Positions 11,191-22,121 of a stretch of DNA of 64,000 nucleotides are shown here, in pieces. The stretch comes from Ctenosaura bakeri (taxonomy: Eukaryota; Chordata; Lepidosauria; Squamata; Iguanidae), in NCBI GenBank assembly GCA_948474755.1, contig CAOLHI010001041.1, positions 248,001 to 312,000 of the forward strand. Direction: 5' to 3'. Every line of letters starts with the position of its first letter. Position 1 is the stretch's first letter. The notes under the pieces are model-generated. The model was not told the origin of the DNA. It did no database searches and worked only from the letters and a program-made list of their open reading frames with translations. A program made the position numbers and the translations under genes.

Positions 11191-11796
11191 TTACTTACCT
11201 TTTTCTCTTCCCCCTCCCCCATCTACTGTACATATACTTCTCTTTTGGAGGTTTCCATGGAAATTGGTTTTAGCTATTCTTTACTTAAGACTCAACACTG
11301 TCCAGCCATTTAATTTAGAAGTATATCTGATTGTCCCTCATAAAAATTAAGGTAAATTCCTAATTTATATACTTAAAAAGAGTAATTTTAATCTTCTTTC
11401 AGGTAATTGTAGATTGCTTCTACTGTATACAAAAAGATGGCAAATCTTGTATGGTTGTTAGAAATATATAGAACTTCAAAAGCTTTCAAAAAGCTTTTGC
11501 AGTTCATAAATTATACTTGGAGTAATGTGGCAAAGTATATCTAGAAACTCTCTTCTTAATAGAGTGCTGAACATCAGGAATGAAATTCTTGTAATGAAGG
11601 CCAGGTTGGGGGTAGCATAATAGCTCCTATTGGTATGACATAATTCCATTTCATTTATTACTAGGGGTTATTTCATGGCAGGATCTCATCTAAGGTATCT
11701 TATTTTAAAGATGCCCAAAGTAATGGAAGGAAATTATGTCATGTTATTCTTCCTGTAATTTCAAACAGGAAATTGTCTGCTTTCTTTTTGCTTTAA
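11191..11796. other. unique DNA, nothing recognised
   Basis: AT-rich stretch leading into a CR1 fragment. A short palindromic AAAGCTTTCAAAAAGCTTTT patch lies near 11479-11498. Confidence 0.45.
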
Positions 11797-12067
11797 TGAG
11801 TAGGACAGAGACTAGGACAAGGAGCAATGGATTCAAGCTGCAGGAAAGGAGATTCCACCTGAATCTCAGGAAGAACTTCCTGATGGTCAGAGCTGCCTGG
11901 CAGTGGAATATACTGCCTCCAAGTGTGGTGGAGTGTCTTTCTTTGGAGGTTTTTAAGCAGAAGCTGGATGGCCATCTGTTGGGAATGCTTTGATGTGTGT
12001 TCCTGCATAGCAGGGGATTGGACTAGATGGCCTCTGTGGTCTCTTCCAACTCTATGATTCTATGAGT
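11797..12067 (+). mobile_element. CR1 LINE, 3' end (5'-truncated)
   Basis: The frame from about 11797 encodes the end of CR1 ORF2: a TRSNGFKLQERRFHLNLRKN block followed by WNILPPSVVE and SLEVFKQKLDGHL. After the stop comes the CR1 3' UTR and the diagnostic terminal repeat TCTATGATTCTATGAG at 12051-12066. The rest of the element is absent, as is usual for CR1. A second copy on the other strand lies at 39403-39855. Confidence 0.92.
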
Positions 12068-12479
12068 ACTTTCAGGTAAGCTTTACTCTTTCAGCTGTCC
12101 AGACACACCAACCAAATGTTTCCATAGTGGTCCCCCTTGGCTGCATAAAAGTTGTCCATTTGAATGAGATGCAAATTCTTCAGAGTTAGCCATATTCCAC
12201 ACTCTGAACTTGGGTTCACTCTGAAATCCACAAGGCTTCAGGTGATAGCTTAATCTAGATTTCAGAAAGACTGTGTACTCCCATACCATCTCTTTCTCTA
12301 AATCAAAAGAATCCATTCTTCATGGCTCATAAGAAGATTTCAATCTTCATTGTCAATAAGGGGGAAAAGAGAATTATGAAGAGAAAACAAATAGGGGATA
12401 CCAAACAACAGCTGCAACTCTAACACAGGTTGACTGAGAACAGGGCAAGGAATAAATTCCTGTAGTTACAGGCACGTCT
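12068..12479. other. unique DNA, nothing recognised
   Basis: Short AT-rich interval between a CR1 end and a small unclassified repeat. No gene was recognised. Confidence 0.45.
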
Positions 12480-12665
12480 GGTTATGGTAAGCCAGAAGAC
12501 TTGCAGACCAACTGTCTGTGAGTTTGGCACAGTATAAATGCCAATTTCAGCATTTTCTGTGCAAAAAACAACTGTTGATTTTTCAGAAAGTGCTATTTCC
12601 TGTACAAAATAGCCACTTGAAAATTTTGTACAGAATAAGTCCCAAACTGCAAAAATTCTCATTGG
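12480..12665. repeat. unclassified TTTTCTGTGCA-type repeat
   Basis: It contains GCATTTTCTGTGCAAAAAAC and GCTATTTCCTGTACAAAATA, and ends ACAGAATAAGTCCCAAACTG. The same words, inverted, start the repeat at 48653, and its right end ends ACAGAATAAGTCCCAAATTG. This is therefore a dispersed family with inverted ends and a quasi-tandem TTTTCTGCACAG interior. I do not recognise a named family. Confidence 0.55.
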
Positions 12666-12763
12666 TCTAGAATTGTTCTCATCATGGTTTCTTAACCCTC
12701 AAAAAACAAAACAAAACATCTTTTCCACTTTTTTTTATATAGAAATGATCCCTACTTGTCTTA

Positions 12764-13182
12764 GGCCCTTTCTGCACCTTACCTTCTTCTGGTGCTGGGC
12801 TGAGGGGATTGCACGAGCAGCCTGTGACAAGAGGGTCTTGTGCCCGGGGTCCTTTGGTTCCCCATGAACTGCCTGCTCATGCGAGAGCCCCTCCTCTTCC
12901 TTCTGCAGTGCAGCCTGGGAGTTTCCCAGGCTGCGCTGGGGCAGGAAGCACAACTGGCACAGCTCCAGAAGCTCCACATGCCAGATAAGTGCGCGTGGGG
13001 CCTGGGAGCAATGCACGATCATGCACCATTTTCAGCTTCTAGCCAAAATGAAAAGGTGCGCGATAGACACCTGCCCTATCCTGGAGCATCGCACGAGTGT
13101 GAGTGCATCGTGCAGATCGCTCCTCACAATCACGCAACGCTCCAGGCACCCTTTCGCATGGAAAATGCCATGCGAAAAGGTC
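12764..13182. mobile_element. GC-rich Harbinger-like MITE, type B
   Basis: Left end GGCCCTTTCTGCACCTTACC, right end GCCATGCGAAAAGGTC. The flanks are TTA on the left and TAT on the right, so the duplication is decayed or the end is off by a base. The interior shares the TTCTGCAGTGCAGCCTGGGA word and a GCACGAGTG-rich inverted section with the copies at 22122 and 52780. Long ORFs on both strands are side effects of GC-rich palindromes. Confidence 0.75.
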
Positions 13183-14399
13183 TATCATGAAGAACTACAT
13201 CTTCAGTGGTTATAGGGCATAGGGATGGATAAGAATGTCATTTCTACTATTTTTGATTTTCATTTCTTCATATTTAGGAAATTTCTGTATGTGAAGATGT
13301 TAAATCACAGTATAGTTGCTATAACTTTCTCTCTGTTATTGCTTTCTTCATAACATTGTGATAAACTTCGGTCCTATTTACAAAACATGCTTCCACCAAC
13401 AGATAAGATTTTGTCACTTGACTTCAGCTTCTGTTGGCTTTTCCTGATAGTTTTTCCTGAACCAGACTCTGAACAATTACCCTATAAACTCATATTCCTC
13501 TTAATTCACTGGCTGTGACAGAGATGTCCCCAGGTGAGATGTTAGTCATAGTTTTCTTCCGCTGTTGTCCCTGATCAATGATTGCAGGGAAATTGCTGGG
13601 AAATTGTGACATGCTACTTAACTATTGTCTGCTGGCCAGTTACTCTGAACTGAACTACACTCTGCATAGGAAGTACTGAGGCTTACCTCTGAGTAGACAT
13701 GCACAGACTTGAGCTTGCTCTCTATACTAGAAAGGTCTATATGATATGTCGGTCCCATCCAAAAACTGAAAGAAGAAGAATGAATGTACACTTTCTAACT
13801 CTCTCTCTCTCTACTTTCTTCAGTTTTTATTAGATCAGTTTGTAATTTGATATAATTGTAGAACTTTTCAGGTAAATCGCAGATGATAAAATTCAAAATA
13901 TTACTTCTATGATCAAATACTAAAATTCAAAATATTATTTTTAAAATAAGCAACACAATATAATATCAGAACTTTTTCTTTCTAAAAAAGAATTGCCTTC
14001 AAAACAACGTCTTGTGCTCTTTCAGAATAAGTATGTGATGCAAATACACCATGAGATTATTTTCATAATTAGGAAAATACCTTTTTCTACATTAGATGGG
14101 ACCTGTTATCATTCAATATATTATTGGACTAAAGGATCCATAATTTCTGACCATTGGAATAATTTTTTTCTTGGACAAATGGTTGTTAGAATCCAACAAC
14201 ATTGGAAAGGTCAAACGTTCAATTTTTTACTTGTTAAATTGTGTTGGTAGAGGATGTCTTTGAAGTATACATGTATACTTTTTCCAGTCTTAAAACATTA
14301 TTTCTTATGGTTTTAAAAATATGATACACTGAACAGGATGACAAAAATGCTTGTGTCACTTTTTGGTAAATCGGGGGACTACAATGCAAATATACAAAT
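13183..14399. other. unique DNA, nothing recognised
   Basis: AT-rich. A short CT run lies near 13799-13812. A diverged direct repeat (AAAATTCAAAATATTA) occurs at about 13889 and 13922. No gene was seen. Confidence 0.45.
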
Positions 14400-15340
14400 C
14401 ACAGCCAATTAGTCAGCCAAAAGAATACAAACCCAAAAACCTCTGAATGTTATTTTCCTTATCTGCACATTAACACATGCTGTTAGGAAATGATAGGAAG
14501 GAAAAGCTAATAACGATTGGACTGCTGTTTATTTAAAATATTTCAAGTTAGCACTGTTTAAAATAAGCTATTTGATATTATACTTTGTATTAAAGCTCTG
14601 CATTTTGAATAAACCTTTTAACATTTAAATTAGGCACAGCAACATGGAAAGGCAGGGTAGAAAAAGAAAACCATGCTTGCAAGTACAAGGAATTTATTCC
14701 ACTAAGCTCCATTATAATGTAAGGAGCTGTGTTAGTATTAGAGTTAAAATGACTTTTTTTTTTTTTGACATTTCTGATGCAGAATGGATTAATATTCATG
14801 TTAGTCAGGCAGCTTTCCCAGATGCATGAGTTAAATGGCAGTAGTCTGGTGTCTTGTAGATTTACATGCTGGTAGAGTGGATTGTTCCAGTTCTGTCTCA
14901 ATTTCTTTTTAATAAAGGGGGAAAATCCACAGTCTTTCGGAATGGAAAAATCCCTGCTTGTGCTTCCTTTTTGGTCGGATTTACAGGGCCGGTTTCGTTG
15001 TTTGGAGACTGATTTAGTATTTATGATAATCTCAGTGGTCTTAGTTTTGCACTGCAGCAGGCTTGATTTTTAATCGCTTTTCTCTCAGGAACTAATTTCT
15101 CTAAATAGCACACAGCACATTCTCTCCCTCCTTTGTTTCATCACACACTCTGGGCTGTTCTGATACTTAGGCGCTGATGATGCAGTCGTGTGCATAGAAC
15201 CACTTGTGCCTGTTCTGTTGAGTATGTAGGGAGGTCTTTGCAGGATTAGCATCCTAATTATAAATTTCTATCCTTTTGAAAGCTTTAACCGCTCCTCTGG
15301 GAGAAGGCCCCTGAAATGAGATTTCTGTTGGCACATTTTA
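14400..15340. other. candidate conserved non-coding region
   Basis: About 0.9 kb of unique sequence without any recognisable repeat in a window crowded with them. It has balanced composition, TAAT-rich homeodomain-like words (GCATCCTAATTATAAATTTC, GATTTTTAATCG) and GATGATGCAG. Reading frames are short on both strands and no splice-framed exon is convincing. Repeat avoidance and motif density make it a regulatory candidate; this is inference. Confidence 0.3.
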
Positions 15341-16018
15341 AGAAGATAAATGTATAAAGAATAGTGAATAGTTATTGATTAAGATGGAGAGTAATTGATT
15401 ATTATTAATTATAGACGTGTGGAATCTTCCCCATTAGTTCCTCTAATATTTCCCAACATATACATGCTCAGTATATTTGTCCACAAAAGTAGATTTGTGA
15501 ATCTGAGAAGATCAGTTTCCTTAAAGATGCACCTTTTATGTTGGTTTAGCATAGGTTTCCAAACCAAGATACTTTCTAGTACTTCCAAGTTGTCCACATT
15601 TAACCATTACCAAGAAAATATTGATTGGTTCCACATGTAGTCACACTTTGAATAGACCCGTTAAAATCAATGGGACTTGTTAACCATCACTAACATTCAT
15701 TTCAATGGGTTATTCAATTACAATTAAGTCCAAAACTAATCAGAGACTACTCTGAATAAGTTTTAGTGTTTGGAGCAGGAAAGGATCTTTGTTATCTTAG
15801 GTCCAAATAGCTTTATCCTACAGGCAAAAAAGGAAGCAAAAACAGGATAAGCTAAGCAGTGGCTCTTAGGGTTGATTGATTAAGTACTGTAGCTCCCACA
15901 GTGCCACTCTCTTTTCTTTTTGTGTCATCTCTTAATTAGAGGAGAGGGACTAGGCATTGGTCTTTTAAACACCATATAGAACGATGGTGCTACATAAATA
16001 AATGATGGTAGTGATAGT
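15341..16018. other. unique DNA, nothing recognised
   Basis: AT-rich sequence upstream of the insertion at 16026. The AATAGACCCGTTAAAATCAATGGGAC-type wording near 15651 is typical of old dispersed repeats in reptiles but is too short to assign. Confidence 0.4.
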
Positions 16019-16025
16019 AGTAATT

Positions 16026-16841
16026 TGCCGCCCAACCCACGAAATAACGAGACCACAGACAGAGCTTGGGTTGAACTAGGGCAATTTATTAATATGCCTA
16101 TTTAACAAGGGGTGAACTTAAACTTGAACTTGAACTTGAACATGAACTTGAACATGAACTTGCGTTTTATGATCTGAGGAGAAAAACGGGGGGGTATACA
16201 GCATCCACAGACTAGGGTCAAGAGGCAGCTCCCGACCATCTCCCCTAGCCGTTGGGCGAAATACTGGGCCCCAAAGCCAACCGCTAAAGTTGCATGAAGG
16301 CTTTTGGCCAGCCCTTGTCTGGAAGGAGAGCTCCAAGGCCCACCCCCCGCTGCGCAGCAAGTGGGGTGATCCCAGGGCCCTCCCCAAGGATAGGATTTAT
16401 CCTACACCCCACAAGGGGGGGTGCCATAGGTACACACTGAACCTAAAGCCCCCCCTGCCGGCCAGCATAATTATATGTAAACAGTGACAACCTAATTAAT
16501 ACCAAATTAAGACACCACCCTGAAAAGCCAATTACCCCGCTCTAGGCGCAGTGTAGGATAGGCGAAAAACCCCCCGTATAGAGAGGGAAAAATTCCTACC
16601 CGGCCCCGAAGCGACCAGCTATCTTACACTGAAACCATCGGGGGGGGAGGGTGGGTTGCCTGGATCGATGAGAATGGCCGACAGGGAGGAGGGGCGGGCT
16701 CCAAATACTGAGCCCTGCCCCTCCTCCTCCCGCCAGCCAATGCAGCGTGATCTCGTGGCGTGGGAGGGCGGCAAAGGCCGTCCCCCCGCCATAGCAAGCG
16801 AGGCAGCGTGGGACGAAATAACAAGCCATACAGATGGTTTA
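16026..16841 (-). mobile_element. solo-LTR-like insertion
   Basis: A GC-rich 816 bp island lies in AT-rich DNA between copies of AGTAATT (16019-16025 and 16842-16848). Read on the minus strand it has a TATA-like ATATAATTATG (about 16469-16479), then an AATAAA followed about 60 bp later by the end GGTTGGGCGGCA. This is the U3-R-U5 order expected of an LTR. A second direct repeat, ACGAAATAAC, occurs near each end (16039-16048 and 16813-16822). The minus-strand start is TTAAACC rather than TG, so the exact left boundary is uncertain. No coding domain is present. Confidence 0.45.
16112..16164. repeat. (AACTTG)n hexanucleotide repeat
   Basis: Tandem AACTTG/AACATG units, about eight imperfect copies, inside the LTR-like insertion near its AATAAA side. 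Confidence 0.9.
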
Positions 16842-17108
16842 AGTAATTGTGTCACAGTGCTTATTTAACTATTGAGATGTTGCTTCTAGGTCTAGATCTG
16901 GGATACCAAATTTCAAATATATAAATGCCTTGAGGTAATGTCAACTCCCTACTATTTTAGAAAAGTTTACAGATACACCTTACCAGTAATAATCCTCCAA
17001 GCTTCCTAAATTCTCTGAAAGTATCAGGTCTTGTGTGATAACAGAAGCTAACCAGAGTCAAACCTATTTAGTTAATACTTGTGAGGGAGACTGCCAGGTA
17101 ATACCAAA

Positions 17109-17535
17109 AGCCTTTTCGCACGTTACCTTCATCGTGGCAGTGGGGAGAGGTGCTCGCGCAAGCAGCCGCTCGCGCAAGCCACTCACAATAGCCCTTCTGC
17201 CTCCCACATTGGCTTCCTGGTAGCGTGACCGTTGTGCTAGCGCCCCTCCCCTTCCTTCCACAGCACAGTCTGGGAGCTGTAGGCTGCGCTGGGGGAAGGA
17301 AGCGCAACTGCCCTGGCTCACCGAAGCACCACACGCAGGTAAATGTGCGAGAGTGCCGCAAGCATTGCGCGAGCGCGCAGTATTTTTGACTTACAGCCAA
17401 AAATAAAAAATGCACGCCCCGCTTTAGCCTCTTGAGTGTTGCACGAGTGGGAGTGCGTCATACGGAGTGACGCTCCCATTCACGCAACGCTCAAGAGGCG
17501 CTTGCGCAAAAAAAAAATGCATGCGAAAAGGGTCC
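17109..17535. mobile_element. GC-rich Harbinger-like MITE, type B
   Basis: Left end AGCCTTTTCGCACGTTACC, right end TGCATGCGAAAAGGGTCC. The interior has the GCGCAGTATTTTTGAC / GCCAAAAATAAAAAATGC section and CTCGCGCAAGC words shared with 3894-4375 and 20910-21338. The inverted GTGGGAGTGCGTC block and its partner GACGCTCCCATTCACG form a hairpin. The 3-bp duplication is not clear. Confidence 0.75.
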
Positions 17536-17589
17536 AAGTGCTGTAGGCTACAGTCAGAGGAATGCAATCCTAAGTCTCTTCTGGATAAA

Positions 17590-17672
17590 TCTTGCCAAGA
17601 GTACCTTGCGACAGAGTATCCAAAGTTGGAATTGACTTGAAGGCACATAAGAACTACAAGTACAAGAACAGT
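17590..17672 (+). mobile_element. tRNA-derived SINE, 3' end
   Basis: The words AATCTTGCCAAGAGTACC and GAATTGACTTGAAGGCACAT followed by AAGAACTACAAGTAC match the 3' end of the tRNA SINE family in plus orientation. The tRNA head is missing. Confidence 0.65.
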
Positions 17673-17744
17673 TAGGGCTCTATAAAAAACGTTGTGGTCT
17701 TCATTAGCCAAACTTGGATATGGGCACATTGAAAACAAATGTTT

Positions 17745-17803
17745 TCAAATTCACAGCCCATGTTGGGAGAGAGGTGGGATATAAACTTAATAAATAAATG
17801 AAG
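17745..17803 (+). mobile_element. L2-type LINE/SINE 3' tail fragment
   Basis: GGGAGAGAGGTGGGATATAA followed by an AATAAATAAATG end matches the GAGAGGCGGGATACAAATAAA tail of the SINE copies at 48937 and 54917. Only the tail is left. Confidence 0.5.
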
Positions 17804-18399
17804 ATTAACTAAAGCATATGAAACATCATTTTCTATTAACTTTCATATTTCTGTGAAAGGGTCACCAGTTCCAGGAACTTTGCCATTTTATTAACCATAT
17901 TGCACTTCTATGTTCTGTATTTCTGGTCCAGTATTGACATCTGGTACATTAAATGCTGGACTATTACCTTCTAGAATCTCTTTAATGCATAATACTGTAA
18001 TTTTATTCTTGACGTCAAGCATCAGAGAATTATTTATATCCATTATTCTAGACAATGTTACGTTTTGAACATGTCTGCTGTTTGCTTGACCTTCTTATGT
18101 ACACTGAAGGAATTGTGCATTGCCTCCACATTTTCTATTTCTGTATATTCTTTGGTTCATCTTTTTAGCTTTGCTTTCTCATTGTTGTTTTTTTTCCTTA
18201 TGTGCTTTCATAATTATTTTAATTTAGCCTTATATTTTCTACTTTTAACTCCTGTCCAGCATATTTATTCCATGATCCCCTTCTCTTTTAAAATCATATT
18301 TCTACATTTTAGGTTGTTATAGGTCACATTTCTGTTAACATAAAACAAGTAGCATGTATATCTAGACTTTATGAGTGTGCAACCTTATTGAAATTTCCA
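17804..18399. other. unique DNA, nothing recognised
   Basis: AT-rich stretch ahead of a decayed LINE. No exon or repeat was seen. Confidence 0.45.
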
Positions 18400-19370
18400 G
18401 AGGCTTTCTCAATGAAATGAGTCAGACTCACCTGACAAATCAATAAAAGCTGCATAGGCATGTAGGAAATTCCAGCCAAATATTTATCAATAATACATTT
18501 CAGCATAAAACCGTTTTTTTAAAGTTGATTAACCTGCACAGATCCCAGTCTGTTCTGGAGCAAAAGAAGCATGATCTTTTAGTCCTCCAATTTTTTGACA
18601 AAAGACCTAGCAAATATCTTTCCTCCTATGTCTATGAGACTACCTGGTCTGTATTTGGAAGGCTGATTCCTAGATTCCCTTTTAATAAATTGGAACTACA
18701 ATAGCTGCAGCTTACCTAGAAAATGAGATGCCTGAGATGTTAATGAAATAAAACAATAATGCAAGTATTGGAGCCCACCAATCAGAGAATGCAGTAAAAT
18801 GTCCTGCCCAAGAGCTTTTCCATGTTTTAATCTTGAAATCCTAGCCATAGTCACTGAATTTTTTTTCCCAACAGTGTCCTCACTTACATTCAGTGCAGGC
18901 ACTGAAAGAGGAAGGTTGGACTCATTAAATGCTTTCTCAAAATGGTTTTCCCATTCAGATTTGCAATATTTAGTCACAGGACTAAATCTGTTTTGCAGCC
19001 TTGAAAGTATACCCTGCGATTTACTTGAATATTTTTCCCCAAAGAGCAAAGTCTAATTCCTTCCATGATTCTTCATAATAGATCCTCTTTTTCCATTGAT
19101 TGATCTTTTGTACCAATTTTTTAAAAACATTTCATTAAATTGAGAGGGGATCTAACTAACTCCGAACTAACTCTGCAACAAGACCTTTGCAAATCCTCCC
19201 TTAGCTATATTGGATCACTTAATTGTTTAATTTTATGTGTTTTCTGGTTTTACTTCTCTGTTTTTCTTTAAATTATGGCAGATTACAACAACAAGAGGAT
19301 TATGAACTGGATTTTCCTTAGCTTTAGGAGGGGTTTTCACTGCCATAACACTGATTGCTTCAAGTAACTA
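18400..19370 (-). pseudogene. decayed LINE reverse transcriptase (R4/Dong-like?)
   Basis: On the minus strand, broken frames show a series typical of a LINE ORF between endonuclease and RT: a linker ending SEWENHFEKAFNES, then ARISRLKHGKALGQD (the KxGKAPGPD-type block of RT motif 0/1), YRPGSLIDIGGKIFARSFVK (the YRPISLL block), and AYAAFIDL, which corresponds to the catalytic A box. Stops and frameshifts are frequent, so the copy is dead. The order and wording resemble R4/Dong-like lizard LINEs more than L1 or CR1, but that is recalled similarity. Neither a YADD box nor a 3' end was found, so it is truncated. Confidence 0.6.
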
Positions 19371-20818
19371 AAATATACAGTCTTGTTGGTAATTTTGGCT
19401 TACAGACATTTCCATGTGTATAATGTACTTGATATTTTAAGTAAGGTATTAGTGACTATAAGTTTTTCTTTCAAACAAAATTGTGCTGTTCATTTTCCAT
19501 CATGATTTGCCTAAACAATATTTTTTACAGCATCACCCTTGCCTCCTTTCTATGTCATACAATTGAAAAGCTACTATAATGAAATTTAAATATTTCTTTT
19601 CCATAAACTTTATTATACATATATTTTTGCTATACCATCTTAATCATTATCTGCAATTGAAACGTATGTTTATATGATGTTGATCTGTGTGGGGTTTACT
19701 TTTAGCTGAACAAGGATTACCTGTTTGAAAATGGAATGAAGTTTGTAATGACTGCATTTATATCCTTTTTTTAAAAAAACAAAACAAAAACAAAACACAG
19801 TTGCATTGTGTATCAATATCCATCTGAGCTTGCTTCTCTCTATTTGTATTTCCCAACAAAATTCATTTATTTTATGGACCTGAATGTTAATCCTTTTCAT
19901 GTTATATTGTGGACTTTCTCCCCTCCTTCATCTTTTCTTCTTAGATGCCAAATTCAGTTCCTCCCATAGATTCTTAGAACACTCTGGCTATCTATGATTT
20001 ACTGGAGATCATAGGCCTTTTATAGTTCTTTTTCACCACATTTAATATATTTGGAAAATGTAATGTGGTGCCTTGCTGCTACCTTCCGCAACACAGGCCT
20101 ACAGGTAATTCAATCACTCCTACCGTACCTGCAGCTTTTCATATTGAGACCACATTAGCACCTTTTGCCTTGGGCTCTAATTATTATTGGCATTGCTGTT
20201 GCCCAAGCTCAGATGAAACTTAGAGACAATTCAGTTTCTCCTGATCATGATCTTCCACCCAAACCTGTTGGTTTATATGGCAGAAGCAAGATTATTTAAT
20301 CACCACCCGATATTCAGCATAGCTGAAGTATGTGATAATGTTACTCACTAATGGAGAGTGGATAAAAATGAAAATAAAAACCATAATATTCAGACTGACT
20401 TCTAAATATAAATGCATAGCTTCATCCATGTGTACTGCTAAGCAGAAGAGAGCATAAAGGAACAATAGTGAATGGAAAAAAATTATCACCTAAATGATAA
20501 GAAACAGTGTCTTAGCCTTTGCCATCTTACAGGGGGAGGGAATGAGCCCATTGAATTAGAATTCTGCTCCCATGAAATTTTCCTTCATAACCCAGATTTC
20601 TAGCACTGGAGAGAATGAGACACTGAAGATCATTCACACCTTGAAATTTGCTGTGTTCACATTTGCCTGGTAATTTTTCTTGCCCCTTTTCTTTGAACAC
20701 CTAAACTATATCTCTAAATGCTCAACAGAAGTTTTAAGACAGTATAATGCCAGAAATTTGGGAACTGAGGGAAACTTTCATTGGGGGTAAGAACTCTTAT
20801 TGAGATTAAGACACTCAG
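19371..20818. other. unique DNA, nothing recognised
   Basis: AT-rich, with an AAAACAAAACAAAAACAAAA simple run near 19777-19797. No gene or repeat family was recognised. Confidence 0.45.
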
Positions 20819-21445
20819 GGCCTTTCTGCACTACACTGTTATGATGCTATTATCCCACTTTGAACATCCTATGGAATGCTGGAGGTTGCAGTTTAGGGAG
20901 GGGCACTTAGGCCCTTTTTGCATGTTTTTTTTTTAGCATGAGCACCCCTTGAGCGCTGCGCAAATGGGAGCGCCGCTCTGTACGACACACTCCCACTTGC
21001 ACAGCGCTCACGAGGCTGAAGCAGGGCGCGGGTGCATTATTTGATTTTCGGCTTTAAGCCAAAAATGCCCTGTGCTCGCACAATGCTTGCGGCTCCCTCG
21101 CGCATTTACCTGCGTGTGGTGCGTCGGCAAGCCGGGCGGGTAGCGCTTCCTCCCCCAGCACAGCCTACAACTCCCATACTGTGCTGCGGAAGGAAGGGGC
21201 GGGGCGCTAGCACGACGCTCGCACAAACAGGAAGCAACCTGCGGTAGGAAGGAGGGGGAAGCGGCAGCGTTTCGAATGAGGCTTCTAGCACGAGACGCCC
21301 TCCCCCGTCGCGCAAACAGGTAACATGCGAAAAGGGCCTTAGAATTCTCAATCAGGAAGCTCTTTGGCCTCAGTAAACTACAAACCCCAGAATTCCACAG
21401 GATGTTGAAAGTGGAATAATAGCACAGCGTAGTGCAGAAATGGCC
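20819..21445. mobile_element. type A MITE carrying a nested type B MITE
   Basis: The outer element has left end GGCCTTTCTGCACTACACTG and right end GCGTAGTGCAGAAATGGCC. It is interrupted at 20910-21338 by a GC-rich type B element. Removing the insert and one TTA joins GGGCACTTA to GAATTCTCA, which is exactly the layout of uninterrupted copies such as 51266-51467. The outer duplication is not readable (left CAG, right TTA). Confidence 0.85.
20910..21338. mobile_element. GC-rich Harbinger-like MITE, type B, nested
   Basis: A 429 bp element with left end GGCCCTTTTTGCATG and right end AACATGCGAAAAGGGCC, flanked by TTA on both sides (20907-20909 and 21339-21341). Its interior holds GCGCAAATGGGAGCGCC and the inverted partner CTCCCACTTGCACAGCGCTC, a TTTGATTTTCGGC block and GGAAGGAAGGGGCGGGGCGC. 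It is younger than the type A copy it entered. TTA is the typical PIF/Harbinger target. Confidence 0.9.
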
Positions 21446-22118
21446 TTATTTTGCCCCCCTTCCTATAGCTACAGCTCTGGCCTTAGTGCATTAGAAAGAA
21501 TGGCTAACCATTGCAGTATGGAGATCACTGCTGTCAATAAGAAGTCAGCTAATAAACTGGATGTAAAGAGAAGTAGCATAATGCACCCCCTACTTGGTTT
21601 TAATAACATTGTCAATTGATTGCCAGGTACTTTTCTACTTCATGTCATTTCAGAAATCATAAATCTGTGGGAGATCATGAAACTCCTTTATTTAAAATTT
21701 TCATTTCTTGAAATGAAATGAGGCATCTTATTTCAATACCTGAAAAAAAATTGTTGCTTCTATGTCATTGTTGGAGCTCTGTTAAACTAAAAAAAATGAA
21801 CAGTATCAAAAATGTTGGATAAAAATCAATAAATAAACACTTTTAAGATCACTTATATCAGTACAAATATGAGAAGAGAGCCTGCCTGCTGGTTTATAAT
21901 CTAAGTGTAGTCTTCAGAACAGGAAATATCCCAGGCAAACTACGGCAGCTGAAACTTCCATTATGAACACTAGATTGGAGCAACCCATTGGCCCAGGATG
22001 GTCCAATGGTGATTGACAGCCAATCTTGAGTAGGTATCTTTCCATGAAATGCTTTGAACTGGAAATGTCCAGAGATTGAACTGATAATCTTCTATATGTA
22101 ATATATATTGTCTGCCTC
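21446..22118. other. unique DNA, nothing recognised
   Basis: AT-rich sequence between two MITE insertions. No gene or repeat was seen. Confidence 0.45.
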
Positions 22119-22121
22119 TAA

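Noticed and set aside
12735..13215. Several overlapping ORFs on both strands
   Set aside because: They arise from the GC-rich inverted repeats of the type B MITE at 12764-13182.
16118..16868. Overlapping GC-rich ORFs with proline and arginine bias
   Set aside because: They lie in the LTR-like insertion; frames on both strands are equally long and show no viral or host domain.
20819..21445. CRISPR-like or bacterial repeat structure from recurring palindromes
   Set aside because: The palindromes are dispersed MITEs with target duplications; there is no regular repeat-spacer spacing.
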